From contig JBNGIO010005800.1 of the NCBI GenBank assembly GCA_049999805.1, forward strand, positions 1 to 64,000: DNA of 64,000 nucleotides. The letters are read 5' to 3'. The notes beneath the pieces are model-generated. The model searched no databases and was not told where the DNA came from. It was given only the letters and a program-made list of their open reading frames with translations. Both the position numbers and the translations under genes were made by a program. Each line of letters opens with the position of its first letter. Within the stretch, counting starts at the first letter, position 1. Shown one piece after another: positions 19,423-29,400 of the stretch. Source of the DNA: Folioceros fuciformis (Eukaryota > Anthocerotophyta > Anthocerotopsida > Anthocerotales).

Positions 19423-22335
19423 TCATTGTTCACTGGAGGAATCGGGCGAAAAATGCGATTGCTGCAAATACTCGGCGAAGTGCATCTCTTGCGACACCAT
19501 AGCTGCCAAATCAAGCCTCCCTGCCTCTTTGTAGAAGTCTACTAGGCGGCTGTAGGTGACTGGGGTAGGTTGGCAGCCCTTTTGCTTCATTCTCTTGAAC
19601 ATTCTGGTGACAGCTTCGAGCAGACCCATCTTGCTGTAGACAGTGATGATGTTCGTGTAAGTCACCACGTTTAGGTGCAAACCATCTCGTTGCATGTCCA
19701 TAGACAGGCGGAGAGCCAAGTCGAACTTGCCAGCAGTTCCGTAAGCATATATCATGGCATTGTACGCGGCTACATTGAGCTTGAACTTGCCGTGCCTCAG
19801 CTGCTCACAAGCTTCCACAGCTCTGTCCTGCTTCCCAGCCAGGGCGAAAATGTTGATGGACCTAACGAGGGCTTCTTGCTCAGAGGGAACCTCTTCACTT
19901 TCAGATCCCGAAGAATGATCCGTAGGAGCCATAACCAATCCAGCTTTTCTAAGAACGCCTTCAATCATGTCATGAGCTGCATCGCCTATTTCAATTATGG
20001 CTTCCTGCATTTGCAGATAAATCTGCGTAGCTGCCTGCAGTCTTCCAGCCCTAGAATACAGGCCCATAACCGAGTAGAATCCTTCCAGGTCTTTCAGAAG
20101 GCCTCTATCTTGCATCCGACCAGCAATAACAAGTGCTTGATCCAGCAGGTCTGCATCCTTGTAAAGGTTAAGCATGATGGTCATCGTAACCTGATTTGCT
20201 AGTCCCATACGTTCCAGCTGACCATATTGCTTCTCTGCCTCGTCCAAAAATCCTGCCTTTCCAACAATGTCTATCATCAAATTACACACGAAGACATCCA
20301 TGTCAAAGCCAACCTGTTGCATTTCTACGAAGAGGGCTCTCGCCTCATCCACCATCCCCAACCTGCCCAACACTTTCAACAAAGATGTATAAGCCACAAC
20401 GTTGGAAGAGAATCCTGCCTTTTTCATAGCCTCATGTGTAATCTTCGCATCTTGCACGGATCCTGCTTCGCAGAACGCATTGAGCAGGGCTCCATATGAC
20501 ACTTCATCCGGTGAAATTCCATGCCCTTGCATCTGCTTAAAGGTTTTAAAAGCCTCTTTAGCTTGACCCGATCTACCATAAAGCCCCAAAACAGCACCAT
20601 AAGTAGCTTGCTTTGGCTTGAATCCACGACCAAGCATGACATTCAAAAGCCGTTCAGTTTCTTGAATAAGGCCCGAGGATGCACACATTTGTATCACCGA
20701 GTTGAATGTGATCTCATCTGCTGTGACTCCTGCCTCCTCCAAACCGTCAAACAGGCAAACAGCCTGCGTGCATCTTTTGTTCAAACCATACGCCTTTATC
20801 ATGGCGTTGAAGACACCCATTTCTGGCATCACTGCCGTCTCTCTGTACGTCCTGAAAACCTTCTCAGCGTCTTCCCACAGTCCTTGCTCCCCGTAGGCAT
20901 TGATGATGACAGAAAACGTCTTGGGCGAAAAGGCTTCAGCAGAATGAAAGGCCTGCCGTGCCCTCTCTGCGTCAGCCAGGAGACCAGCCTTAATGTACAT
21001 GACCACAATTTTGGCTATTACAGCCTGTCCCAGCACATACTTCGGCTGATTCATGTGCTTCAGAATATCTTCCGTCTCCTTCACCAAACCTGAATCACAA
21101 GTGACGAGAAGGAGCGTTCGGCACGTCACAGCGTCTGGCTCCAAACCACCTGTCTTCATCTTCCCCAGGTACTCCATGGCAGTTTGCACTTCACCTTCCT
21201 TTGCGCAAATGGAAATCAGAATGTTGTAAGTGGCCTCATCTGGCACAGGACCAAGTTCCTCCATTCGTTTGTACAGAGAAACCGCTTCATCTCTGCGTCC
21301 AGAGCACCCACATATGAAAATCATGGTGTTGAATGTAATCACGTCTGGGGACACACCTGCCTGAATCATGTCAGCAAAGACTCTGGAAGCTCGGATGTAG
21401 TGGCCAGCACGACCATACATACCTATCATGGTGTTGTAAGCGGCAGAGTCACGGGCCCTCCGACCAACTCCGTCTGCATCCTCCCCTCGGCCCGGAACCA
21501 ACCTCATTGTCTCCCCATTCAGTCCCAGCGACCCACTAAACACCATCTCAGCAGCCTCCAAATCGCCAGCCCTTTTATGCAAATTGATCACCGTGTTAAC
21601 AGTCACGTCATCAGGCTCCAACCCTCGTCCCTGCATTTCCTCCAACCACAACAATGCCTCCTCTTTCCTCCCTGTCCTCCCACACGCATCAATCAAAGTA
21701 GAAAAACTCACATTCGTCGGCTCCACATTCTCTGTCTCCATGCCCTCCCACAACCTATTCACCTCCTCCCACATCCCAGCTCTCCCAAGAACCTTAAACA
21801 TGATATTATAAAACACCACACTAGGCCGGTAATTCAGCTGCCTCTTGATCCAGCCAAAAACCTCCACAGCCCTGTGCCAATCCCGCTGCTCATTCAGAAC
21901 CCTAGACAAGTCCCTAGTACCAAGCCTGCCGGCCCAGGGAGCCAACACCCCCTCCACATCACTTCCAGAGCTCAGAGCTTCAAGCACGGCAGCAACTGCA
22001 CCCCCGTACTTCTTCTTCGCGTGCCTCCCTGTTTGGCTTTCCCACGGTCTCCAATCCTTATGAGCCGCCGTCTGTAGCAGCTGGTCCCCAGAGCTTGTAA
22101 CACAGGGCGGCAGAAAGACATTGCGCAATCCCTTCACCAGGCTGCTTGCATCCTGTTGTCCAAAATTCAGTCTCTCTGCAGCAGAAACTGAAAAGACCGT
22201 CTCCAAATATTGAACAGTTACAGCATGTCTTGGCAGCCCCACAATGAAGACATGCAGGCCACTGAAGATGCATGGTTGGCCGGGACCCGCTCCGTCAAGA
22301 AGCCCGGCCATCTTTGATACGATCTGTTTCACCAT
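19423..22335 (-). CDS. P-type pentatricopeptide repeat protein (At3g23020/At1g73710-like)
   Basis: A 970-aa intronless PPR protein from an ATG at 22335. PPR proteins of the P class bind organelle RNA and act in its stabilisation, splicing or translation. After a non-repeat N-terminus (~1-160) that contains KKYGGAVAAVLEAL and LSRVLNEQRDWHRAVEVF, 35-aa P-type repeats run to the C-terminus. Examples are SVVFYNIMFKVLGRAGMWEEV, DSAAYNTMIGMYGRAG and NVVAYTSLLKVLGRLGMVDEA. There is no E, DYW or SMR domain. The KKYGG-AVLEAL lead-in and the layout recall the Arabidopsis At3g23020/At1g73710 pair. Organelle targeting is expected, but the N-terminus (MVKQIVSKMAGLL) is not decisive. Confidence 0.93.
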   Translation of the reverse strand: MVKQIVSKMAGLLDGAGPGQPCIFSGLHVFIVGLPRHAVTVQYLETVFSVSAAERLNFGQQDASSLVKGLRNVFLPPCVTSSGDQLLQTAAHKDWRPWESQTGRHAKKKYGGAVAAVLEALSSGSDVEGVLAPWAGRLGTRDLSRVLNEQRDWHRAVEVFGWIKRQLNYRPSVVFYNIMFKVLGRAGMWEEVNRLWEGMETENVEPTNVSFSTLIDACGRTGRKEEALLWLEEMQGRGLEPDDVTVNTVINLHKRAGDLEAAEMVFSGSLGLNGETMRLVPGRGEDADGVGRRARDSAAYNTMIGMYGRAGHYIRASRVFADMIQAGVSPDVITFNTMIFICGCSGRRDEAVSLYKRMEELGPVPDEATYNILISICAKEGEVQTAMEYLGKMKTGGLEPDAVTCRTLLLVTCDSGLVKETEDILKHMNQPKYVLGQAVIAKIVVMYIKAGLLADAERARQAFHSAEAFSPKTFSVIINAYGEQGLWEDAEKVFRTYRETAVMPEMGVFNAMIKAYGLNKRCTQAVCLFDGLEEAGVTADEITFNSVIQMCASSGLIQETERLLNVMLGRGFKPKQATYGAVLGLYGRSGQAKEAFKTFKQMQGHGISPDEVSYGALLNAFCEAGSVQDAKITHEAMKKAGFSSNVVAYTSLLKVLGRLGMVDEARALFVEMQQVGFDMDVFVCNLMIDIVGKAGFLDEAEKQYGQLERMGLANQVTMTIMLNLYKDADLLDQALVIAGRMQDRGLLKDLEGFYSVMGLYSRAGRLQAATQIYLQMQEAIIEIGDAAHDMIEGVLRKAGLVMAPTDHSSGSESEEVPSEQEALVRSINIFALAGKQDRAVEACEQLRHGKFKLNVAAYNAMIYAYGTAGKFDLALRLSMDMQRDGLHLNVVTYTNIITVYSKMGLLEAVTRMFKRMKQKGCQPTPVTYSRLVDFYKEAGRLDLAAMVSQEMHFAEYLQQSHFSPDSSSEQ

Positions 22336-22411
22336 TCTTGTAAAGCCGGTTTCAGAAATTAGAAATGTATTTCTTTCAATTTATATCTATCTTTTACAAC
22401 TTGCAGAGCAG

Positions 22412-22492
22412 GTTGACATGGCCGAGTTGGTCTAAGGCGCCAGATTAAGGTTCTGGTCCGGAAGGGCATGGGTTCGAATCCCATTGTCAACA
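22412..22492 (+). tRNA. tRNA-Leu (anticodon AAG)
   Basis: 81 nt with a complete cloverleaf. Acceptor arms GTTGACA (22412) and TGTCAAC (22485-22491) pair fully, with discriminator A. The D-arm contains the A box (TGGCCGAGTTGG). The anticodon stem CCAGA/TCTGG encloses loop TTAAGGT, giving anticodon AAG. A long variable arm follows, as expected for Leu, and the T-arm GGTTCGAATCCC is the B box. No CCA is encoded, as in eukaryotic nuclear genes. It lies 76 bp upstream of the P-type PPR start, transcribed divergently, and 255 bp before the next PPR start. Confidence 0.97.
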
Positions 22493-22746
22493 TCAAGAAA
22501 GTTAACGCCCGATACCTTTGGCTGTTTACTTCACATCAGCGCACCCCTTAGTTTTCTCGTCCTTTCGGCGCACAGCTTGCGCTAAGTGTGAGCTTGCACT
22601 CGGTGCAGGAGTCCTGCGGGTAACGCCTATGGAGAGGGACGGAACCACCAGTTCAGAGGGATATGGAGGCCCAGCAGCGGGTGTAGTGGAGCTGGGTTTT
22701 GTGTCCAGGTCTATCTCCATGGGCTCAACTTACGCTTGTGGGGACC

Positions 22747-25533
22747 ATGAGTGCTTGGAGCATTGCCATTCGTCCTTGCACACGGGTAGCACAGGTCTAT
22801 TTGACACCAGAAAAGCAAGACGTGTACGGTGGCATCAGATTGCTCCTAGAGACAACGTTTGCTTGCCCAGTACACAATGTCTACAAGCCAGCTGGGATAC
22901 ATGTGAATGAGGCTACTGGGGATACGAAGATGGGTCGCAGTGCCCCCACATCCAGCTGGAGCTTTTTGGATGATTCTCACCGTGGCAGGCCTGTAAATGC
23001 TGAAACTGTCAGCCGACTTTGTCAACAGGGCCAGATCAAGGACGCTGTGGAGGCTCTAGGACTTCTGGTGCAGGCAGACTGTCGTGTACGCGGGTCCCTG
23101 TTTCATACTGTGCTCAAAGAATGTGTAGTTCGTAGGAATCTGGTTCTGAGTCGTATTGTCCATGCCCTGACTGTGGAGAAGGGGTATGAGTCGGACACCT
23201 TCCTGGGTAACCACCTGGTGCGAATGTATGCCTCTCATTCCAGGTTACAAGAGGCGATGGATGTGTTTACCGTCGTGGCCATACCAGATGCCTTCATGTG
23301 GTCTTCCATAATCTCAGCGCATGTTAGGAACGGACAAGCTAGGGAGGCCATACAGCTGTATCATCAGATGCGAAGGTCAAGTGTGAAACCAGATGGGCAT
23401 GTGTTTGTGGCAGCCCTACAGGCTTGTGCAGCGGGAGCAGATTTGGAGGCCGGGCAGCAGGTGCATGCTGATATTTTGTCCAGTGGGTTTGAGCACAGTC
23501 TGTTCGTTTCTAATGGCTTGGTGGACATGTATGCGAAGTGTTGCTGCCTGGAAGGTGCTCGAAAGGTTTTTAACAGGCTCCGTCTGAAAGATGAGGTGAC
23601 GTGGAATGCCATGATTTCTGGCTATTCTCAGCAGGGAAAGGGTGAGGAAGCCCTTCACCTGTACACTCTCATGCAGGAAGACGGCATTGCTGCACCCACC
23701 CCTGTTACATTTGTGTGCCTCCTGCAGGCATGTGCTAGTGTAGGGTGTTCGGCTTTGGAGAAGGGGAAGCAGCTTCACGCAGAGATTGGAGAACGAGGAG
23801 TTTTGGTTGACGTGATCGTAGGTTCCAGCCTGGTAAACATGTATGCAAAGTGTGGTGGCATAGAGGATGCCCGTAGAGTGTTTGACGGGCTCAGGCTAAA
23901 AGGTGTGGTCACGTGGAATGCTATGATGGGAGCATACTCCCAAAAGGGCATGGGTCAAGAATGTCTTCGTCTTTACGCTGCTATGGTGGAGGGTGTGGTG
24001 GCCCCAGATTGTGTGACATTCGTGTGCCTTTTGCAGGCATGTGCAAGTATGGGCAGCTCTGCTTTGGAGACGGGAAGACAGCTTCATGCAGAGATTGGAG
24101 AACAAGGGCTTCAGACCGATGTGGTCGTAGGTTGCAGCTTGGTGAACATGTATGCGAAGTGTGGGTGCCCACAGGACGCACAGGGAGTGTTCGACAGGCT
24201 CAGTCAGAAGAATGTGGTGACGTGGACTGCGTTGATAGCAGGATACGCTCAGCAGGGTATGGGTCAGGAGGCCCTTCTTGTTTACAGTCGTATGCAAGAC
24301 GAAGGCTTAGCTCCACCCAATCCGGTGACATTTTTGTGTATCCTACAGGCGTGTGCAAGTGTAGGTGCCCCTGCTTTGGAGACGGGGAAACAGCTCCATA
24401 CGCTGATTACGGAACAGGGACTTGAAGCTGATGGGGTTGTAGGTTGTGGCTTGGTGGACATGTACGCAAAGTGTGGCAGCTTGGAGGATGCTCAAGTCGT
24501 GTTTGACGGACTCGTTAAAAAGGATGTGGTGACATGGACCTCGCTGATAGCAGGATATTCCCACCAGGGCAGGTGTCAGGAAGCCCTTCGCCTTCACAGT
24601 GCCATGCGAGAAGAACGTATGTCTCCACCCAACTCTGTTACATTTGTATGCCTCCTAAAAGCTTGTGCAAACGTGGCTGCTTTGCACTCGGGAAGGCATC
24701 TTCATGCTGAGTTAAAGGAGCGAGGGCTTGAGTCTGACATGTTTGTAGCCATCAGTCTGATCAACATGTACGCAAAGTCTGGTAGCATTGTTGATGCACA
24801 GCGAGTGTTCGATAAGTTACCTACAAGAGACGTCGTGTCGTGGAATGCACTGATCGCAGGATACACCCATCAGGGAGATAGTGATGCGGTCTTTGAACTC
24901 GTTCGCAGAATGCGAAAGGACGGCATACTACCCGACGCTGTCACATTTTTGAGTTTACTAACAGTATGCAGTCACGTTGGTCTAGTGAATAAGGGGCGAG
25001 AGAACTTTGAGGCTATGAGCAACCAGTATGGCATTGCTCCCAGTGCTAAGCACTACTCATGCATGGTGGATCTCCTAGGTCGTGCAGGTCATCTCGACGA
25101 AGCTTTGGCGATGGCTCACACAATGCCTGTGCAGCCTCATGATGCAGTTTGGCACACTCTGCTGGGAGCTTGTAGGAAATGGAGCAATGTGGAGGTGGGT
25201 CGCCTTGCATTTGATGAAGCAGTGAAGCTAGACGAGAACTGTGCCGCATCTTATGTTTTGATGGCCAGCATCTATCGTGTTGCCGAGATGTGGGAGGAGG
25301 CCCGCGAAATGCATGCAAGGAGAGTACGGCTTGGGGCATGGAAGCAGCCCGGGCAGAGCTGGTGGACAGACATGGTGGGACTCGTGCACTGTTTCGTGGC
25401 TGGGGATACAATGCTTCCCGAGGTTGACAAGGTATATGCAAAGTTGGAAGAGCTGGTGGCCCAAGTGAAGAAAGAAGGGATTTGGATTGTGCCATATCAG
25501 GACTCGGCTTCCGGGGACATTTCTCACAGATGA
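22747..25533 (+). CDS. PLS-E type pentatricopeptide repeat protein A
   Basis: A 928-aa intronless PPR protein from the first ATG at 22747; the frame is open further upstream without an ATG. PLS-class PPR proteins bind organelle transcripts and usually direct C-to-U (in seed-free plants also U-to-C) editing. After a ~75-aa leader, PLS triplets repeat with a near-constant 104-aa period (VVTWNAMxxxYSQQGMGQEAL, VTFVCLLQACASVG, SSLVNMYAKCGGIEDA); three modules are of the near-identical type. The final triplet and E1/E2 motifs follow (MPVQPHDAVWHTLLGACRK, KQPGQSWWTDMVGLVHCF, VYAKLEELVAQVKKEG). There is no DYW deaminase domain, so an editing role would need a partner in trans. The next PPR gene is a tandem paralogue. 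Confidence 0.94.
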   Translation: MSAWSIAIRPCTRVAQVYLTPEKQDVYGGIRLLLETTFACPVHNVYKPAGIHVNEATGDTKMGRSAPTSSWSFLDDSHRGRPVNAETVSRLCQQGQIKDAVEALGLLVQADCRVRGSLFHTVLKECVVRRNLVLSRIVHALTVEKGYESDTFLGNHLVRMYASHSRLQEAMDVFTVVAIPDAFMWSSIISAHVRNGQAREAIQLYHQMRRSSVKPDGHVFVAALQACAAGADLEAGQQVHADILSSGFEHSLFVSNGLVDMYAKCCCLEGARKVFNRLRLKDEVTWNAMISGYSQQGKGEEALHLYTLMQEDGIAAPTPVTFVCLLQACASVGCSALEKGKQLHAEIGERGVLVDVIVGSSLVNMYAKCGGIEDARRVFDGLRLKGVVTWNAMMGAYSQKGMGQECLRLYAAMVEGVVAPDCVTFVCLLQACASMGSSALETGRQLHAEIGEQGLQTDVVVGCSLVNMYAKCGCPQDAQGVFDRLSQKNVVTWTALIAGYAQQGMGQEALLVYSRMQDEGLAPPNPVTFLCILQACASVGAPALETGKQLHTLITEQGLEADGVVGCGLVDMYAKCGSLEDAQVVFDGLVKKDVVTWTSLIAGYSHQGRCQEALRLHSAMREERMSPPNSVTFVCLLKACANVAALHSGRHLHAELKERGLESDMFVAISLINMYAKSGSIVDAQRVFDKLPTRDVVSWNALIAGYTHQGDSDAVFELVRRMRKDGILPDAVTFLSLLTVCSHVGLVNKGRENFEAMSNQYGIAPSAKHYSCMVDLLGRAGHLDEALAMAHTMPVQPHDAVWHTLLGACRKWSNVEVGRLAFDEAVKLDENCAASYVLMASIYRVAEMWEEAREMHARRVRLGAWKQPGQSWWTDMVGLVHCFVAGDTMLPEVDKVYAKLEELVAQVKKEGIWIVPYQDSASGDISHR

Positions 25534-26490
25534 GAGGCAAGTCGATAGTGCGTGAAGCTCCTTTATCACGTCTTATAGCTTTCTCCTATTTGCTTCTTCT
25601 GCGAATGCGCGTGTTGGCTCGACCACAACTTGAGGCCAGAATGCGGGGCTATTCGTCTGCAACTTGCTCTTCTCATCGAATATATTTTTCTTCCATGTCG
25701 GCCATTGTTGGATTGTGATGAAGCCATCAGTCAGTAAGCAGTGTTTGGAATCTGGTATTTTAGAAGCTGAGAAGATCTCTGCACTGACGACAAGGGAGTC
25801 AGCAGTATGCGCAGATAGCCCTCGTTATGAGGGAGGGAGACGGGAGAGGAAATTTTTACATCGTCATGAAGCAGTGTTCAATCTTTACTAGGGGAAGGGG
25901 ATGGGGAAGGGAAGGAAATTTCTACACAGTGGAAGGAGGAAATTTCTAGATAGTGATGATGCACTGTTCAAGCTGACATTCGCGCACAAGCTTCGGAAAG
26001 GGGTTGATCGAAGCTTTGGAAAGGGGTTGATGGAAGCTTCGGAAAGCGGTTTGAGCAAGTCGAAATTGGGGCAAGTCAAGGATCCTTCTTTGGTCTCTTA
26101 CGTCACATCTGCCTGCCATCACACGCCAGCTTACATGGTTCTGCGGCTTGCTTTGAAAGTGTCCGACTTTTTCCGAAACAAAGGAAGCTGCAGTCATCAT
26201 CTCCTCGTCTCCTGTGGCTGAGGATACTGTATGTTCTCCCGAGATACGTGAACGAATTGCATTCCATTGTACGAGCTGTGTTCAGCAGTCGGTTTGATAT
26301 CATCACGGTCCTCCTGGCTGCGAGTTCACTCCAAAACAACAAGGACTTTGGGTAGCACTACTAGTCGTCGATGGGCGACACCACGCTTCTCATGTTCGAG
26401 TCCCACATGCTGCCGATTCCTGCGAGAGTTTAGGGTAATACGGTCTGCAGCGGATTCGGTGAGATGATTTTATGAAAGTTTTGCGATGGA
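25534..26490. other. Intergenic region between the tandem PPR genes
   Basis: No gene. A 23-bp unit is repeated three times at 25988-26056 (AAGCTTCGGAAAGGGGTTGA and variants). A purine-rich AAATTTCTA/AAATTTTTACA motif is also repeated between 25840 and 25950. The rest presumably contains PPR A's 3' UTR and PPR B's promoter. Confidence 0.6.
25988..26056. repeat. 23-bp tandem repeat, three copies
   Basis: Three units start at 25988, 26011 and 26034, differing at a few positions. They lie between the tandem PPR genes. Confidence 0.9.
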
Positions 26491-29400
26491 ATGCTGGTGT
26501 CTGCCGGATGGTATGCTGCTCCAGGCGCTGACATTCACAAACCACAAGTCTCGCTGATGCTCTGTCTTCCTCCGTGGAGGCTGGCAGGAACTTTTGGGAA
26601 AGCTCCCTCGTGTTTGATTCGAAGGATCATCCCGCTAGCAGAGCATGGCAGCAGCTCGGCAAGGAGGCCAGGTCGACCAAGGGGAAGTCCAGCTGCAGAA
26701 GGCGGGTCTCCCAGTGAGGTTCATCGCCAGGAGCTCCCATGGCGACAATTTTTTCGGGACGCCACAGGCTTGCTGGATAGCAGGCAACGAAAGAGAAGCT
26801 CCCGATCTCCAGACTTCAGTCACAGGGAGTCCCAGCAGGTACTTCGGATGGAGGAAAGCCAAAAACCATCTCGGGCGGACGCGCAGCTGGCTACTCTTGA
26901 TGTGGAGATGGGCCATTCGGCTCTTTCATCTCGCGGGAGCCAGCGTGATGATGGTGATTTCCGCAGGTCTGCACTTTACGGAAGGGGGTTGAAGGCTGAA
27001 ATTGTGAGCAGATTATGTCGGCAAGGGAAGCTCAGTGTGGCCGTTGAGGCTCTGGGAGTTCTGGTGCAGACTGACTGGTGTGGAGACAGATCTCTCTTTC
27101 TTATGCTCCTGAGAGAGTGTGTGGGTAAGAAGGATCTGCCTCTGGGTCGCCGTGTTCACGCTCTTGCCGTGAAGAAGGGGTCTGAGTCGGACACGTTCTT
27201 GTGCAATCATGTTCTGCGAATGTATGCTTCTTATGCTCGGTTGGAGGAAGCTATGGATGTGTTCTCCAAAGTTGCCAAATTAGACGCATTCACGTGGTCT
27301 GCCATAATCTCTGCCCATGTGAAGCACGGACAAGACAAGCAAGCCTTGCGACTGTATTATAGTATGCGGAGCTCGAGGGTGAAGCCAGATGGGCACGTGT
27401 TTGTGGCAGCTCTTCAGGCTTGTGCTAGGGGAGCAGACTTGAAATCTGGGCAGCAGGTGCATGCTGATCTCTTGGCTAGCAGCATTGAGCCGAATCTGTT
27501 CGTATGGAATGGCTTAGTGGACATGTATGCCAAATGTGGCAGCTTGGAAGATGCTCAAAGGGTGTTTGATGGGCTCGACGAAAAAGATGTTGTGACATGG
27601 AGTGCCATGATTGCAGGATATTCCCAGAAGGGCATGGGGCTGGAAGCCCTTGATCTCTACAAGGCTATGCAAGATGAAGGCATTGTAATACCCAATTCTG
27701 TGACGTTTGTTTGCCTCCTACAGGCTTGTGCAAGTGTGGGCACTGCTGCTTTGGAGAAGGGAAAGCAGCTCCACGCGCAAATTAGTGAACGAGGACTTCA
27801 GGCTGATGTAGTTGTAGGTGGGAGCCTGGTAAACATGTATGCCAAGTGCGGCAGCATTGAGGATGCTCGGGGTGTGTTCGATAGACTAGGTCAAAAAAAT
27901 GTGGTGACGTGGAGTGCTATGATAGCAGGATACTCCCAGCAGGGAATGGGGCAGGAAGCTCTCCATCTTTACAAAGCCATGCAGGAAGAACGAATCGTCG
28001 CACCTGATGCTGTGACATTTGTGTCCCTCCTGCAGGCATGTGCAAGTGTTGGCACTGCAGCTTTGGAGACGGGAAAGAAGCTTCACTTAAAAGTCAAGGA
28101 GCAGGGGCTTGAAACAGATGTCTTTGTATCAAGCAGTTTGGTAAACATGTATGCAAAATGTGGAAGCCTAGAGGATGCTCAATCAGTATTTGATGTCCTT
28201 CGTGAAAAAAATGTGGTAACCTGGAGTGCCATGATAACAGGGTATTCCCAGCAGGGCAAGGGGCAGCAAGCCCTTCAGCTTCACAATGCTATGCTAGAAA
28301 AAGGTTTCTGTGGACTGGACTCTGTTACATTTGTGTGCCTGTTGCAGGCATGTGCAAGTGTTGGGCACTCAGCTTTGGAGAAGGGGAAGCAGCTTCATGC
28401 ACAAATTAAAGAAGAAGGCCTTCAGAGCGATGCATTTGTAGCCAGCAGTTTGATCAACATGTATGCAAAATGCGGCAGCCTAGTGAATGCTCAGAGCGTA
28501 TTCAACAAGCTTGGACTGAAAAATGTGGTCGTTTGGAACGCGATGATAGCAGGGTATTCCCAGCAGGGCATGGGGCAGGAAGCCCTTTGTATTTATACAA
28601 CTATGGAAGAAGAGGGCATGGTTGCGCCTAATTGTGTGACGTTTATGTCCCTCCTGCAAGCTTGTGCATGTCTTGGCCCACCAGCTCTAGGGAAGGGGAA
28701 GCACCTGCATGCACAGATACAGACACGATCGCTTCAACTTGATGTGCTTGTAGCCAGCAGTTTGGTCAACATGTACGCAAAGTGTAACAGTCTTCAAGAC
28801 GCTCGGGAGGTTTTTGATGGTATTGTTCAGAAAGATGTAGTGACGTGGAGCACCATGATAGCAGGATATTCCCAGCAGGGCGAGCTACAGGAGGCCCTCC
28901 ATCTTTATTGTGCTATGCAAGAAGACCAAATGGTTGTTCCCGATTCTGGAACATTTGTGTGCCTACTGCAGGCGTGTGCAAGTGTGGGTGCCCTCGCTTT
29001 GGAGAAAGGGAAGCAGCTTCATGTGGAAATTAAAGAGCGAGAGCTTCAGGCCGATGAGTATGTAGCCAGCAGTTTGGTGAACATGTATGCAAAGTGCGGC
29101 AGCTTAGAGGATGCTCGGGCTGTCTTTGATAAACTTGATCAGAAAAGTGTTGTGATGTGGAGTGCCATGATAGCGGGCTACTCCCAGCAGGGCATGGGTC
29201 AGGAAGCCCTGTGTCTTTATGGAGCTATGGAAGAACAGGAGGTGGTTGCACCCAATTCTGTAACTTTTGTCTGCCTTCTGCAGGCATGTGCAAGTGTGGG
29301 TACCCCGGCATTTGAAAGAGGGAGACACCTTCATGCCCAGATTAGAGAGCAAGGACTTCAAGCCGACGTGTTTGTTGCCAGCAGTTTGGTAAACATGTAT

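Noticed and set aside
26385-26420. GTTCGAGTCCC resembling a tRNA T-arm
   Set aside because: No matching acceptor, D or anticodon stems can be formed around it.
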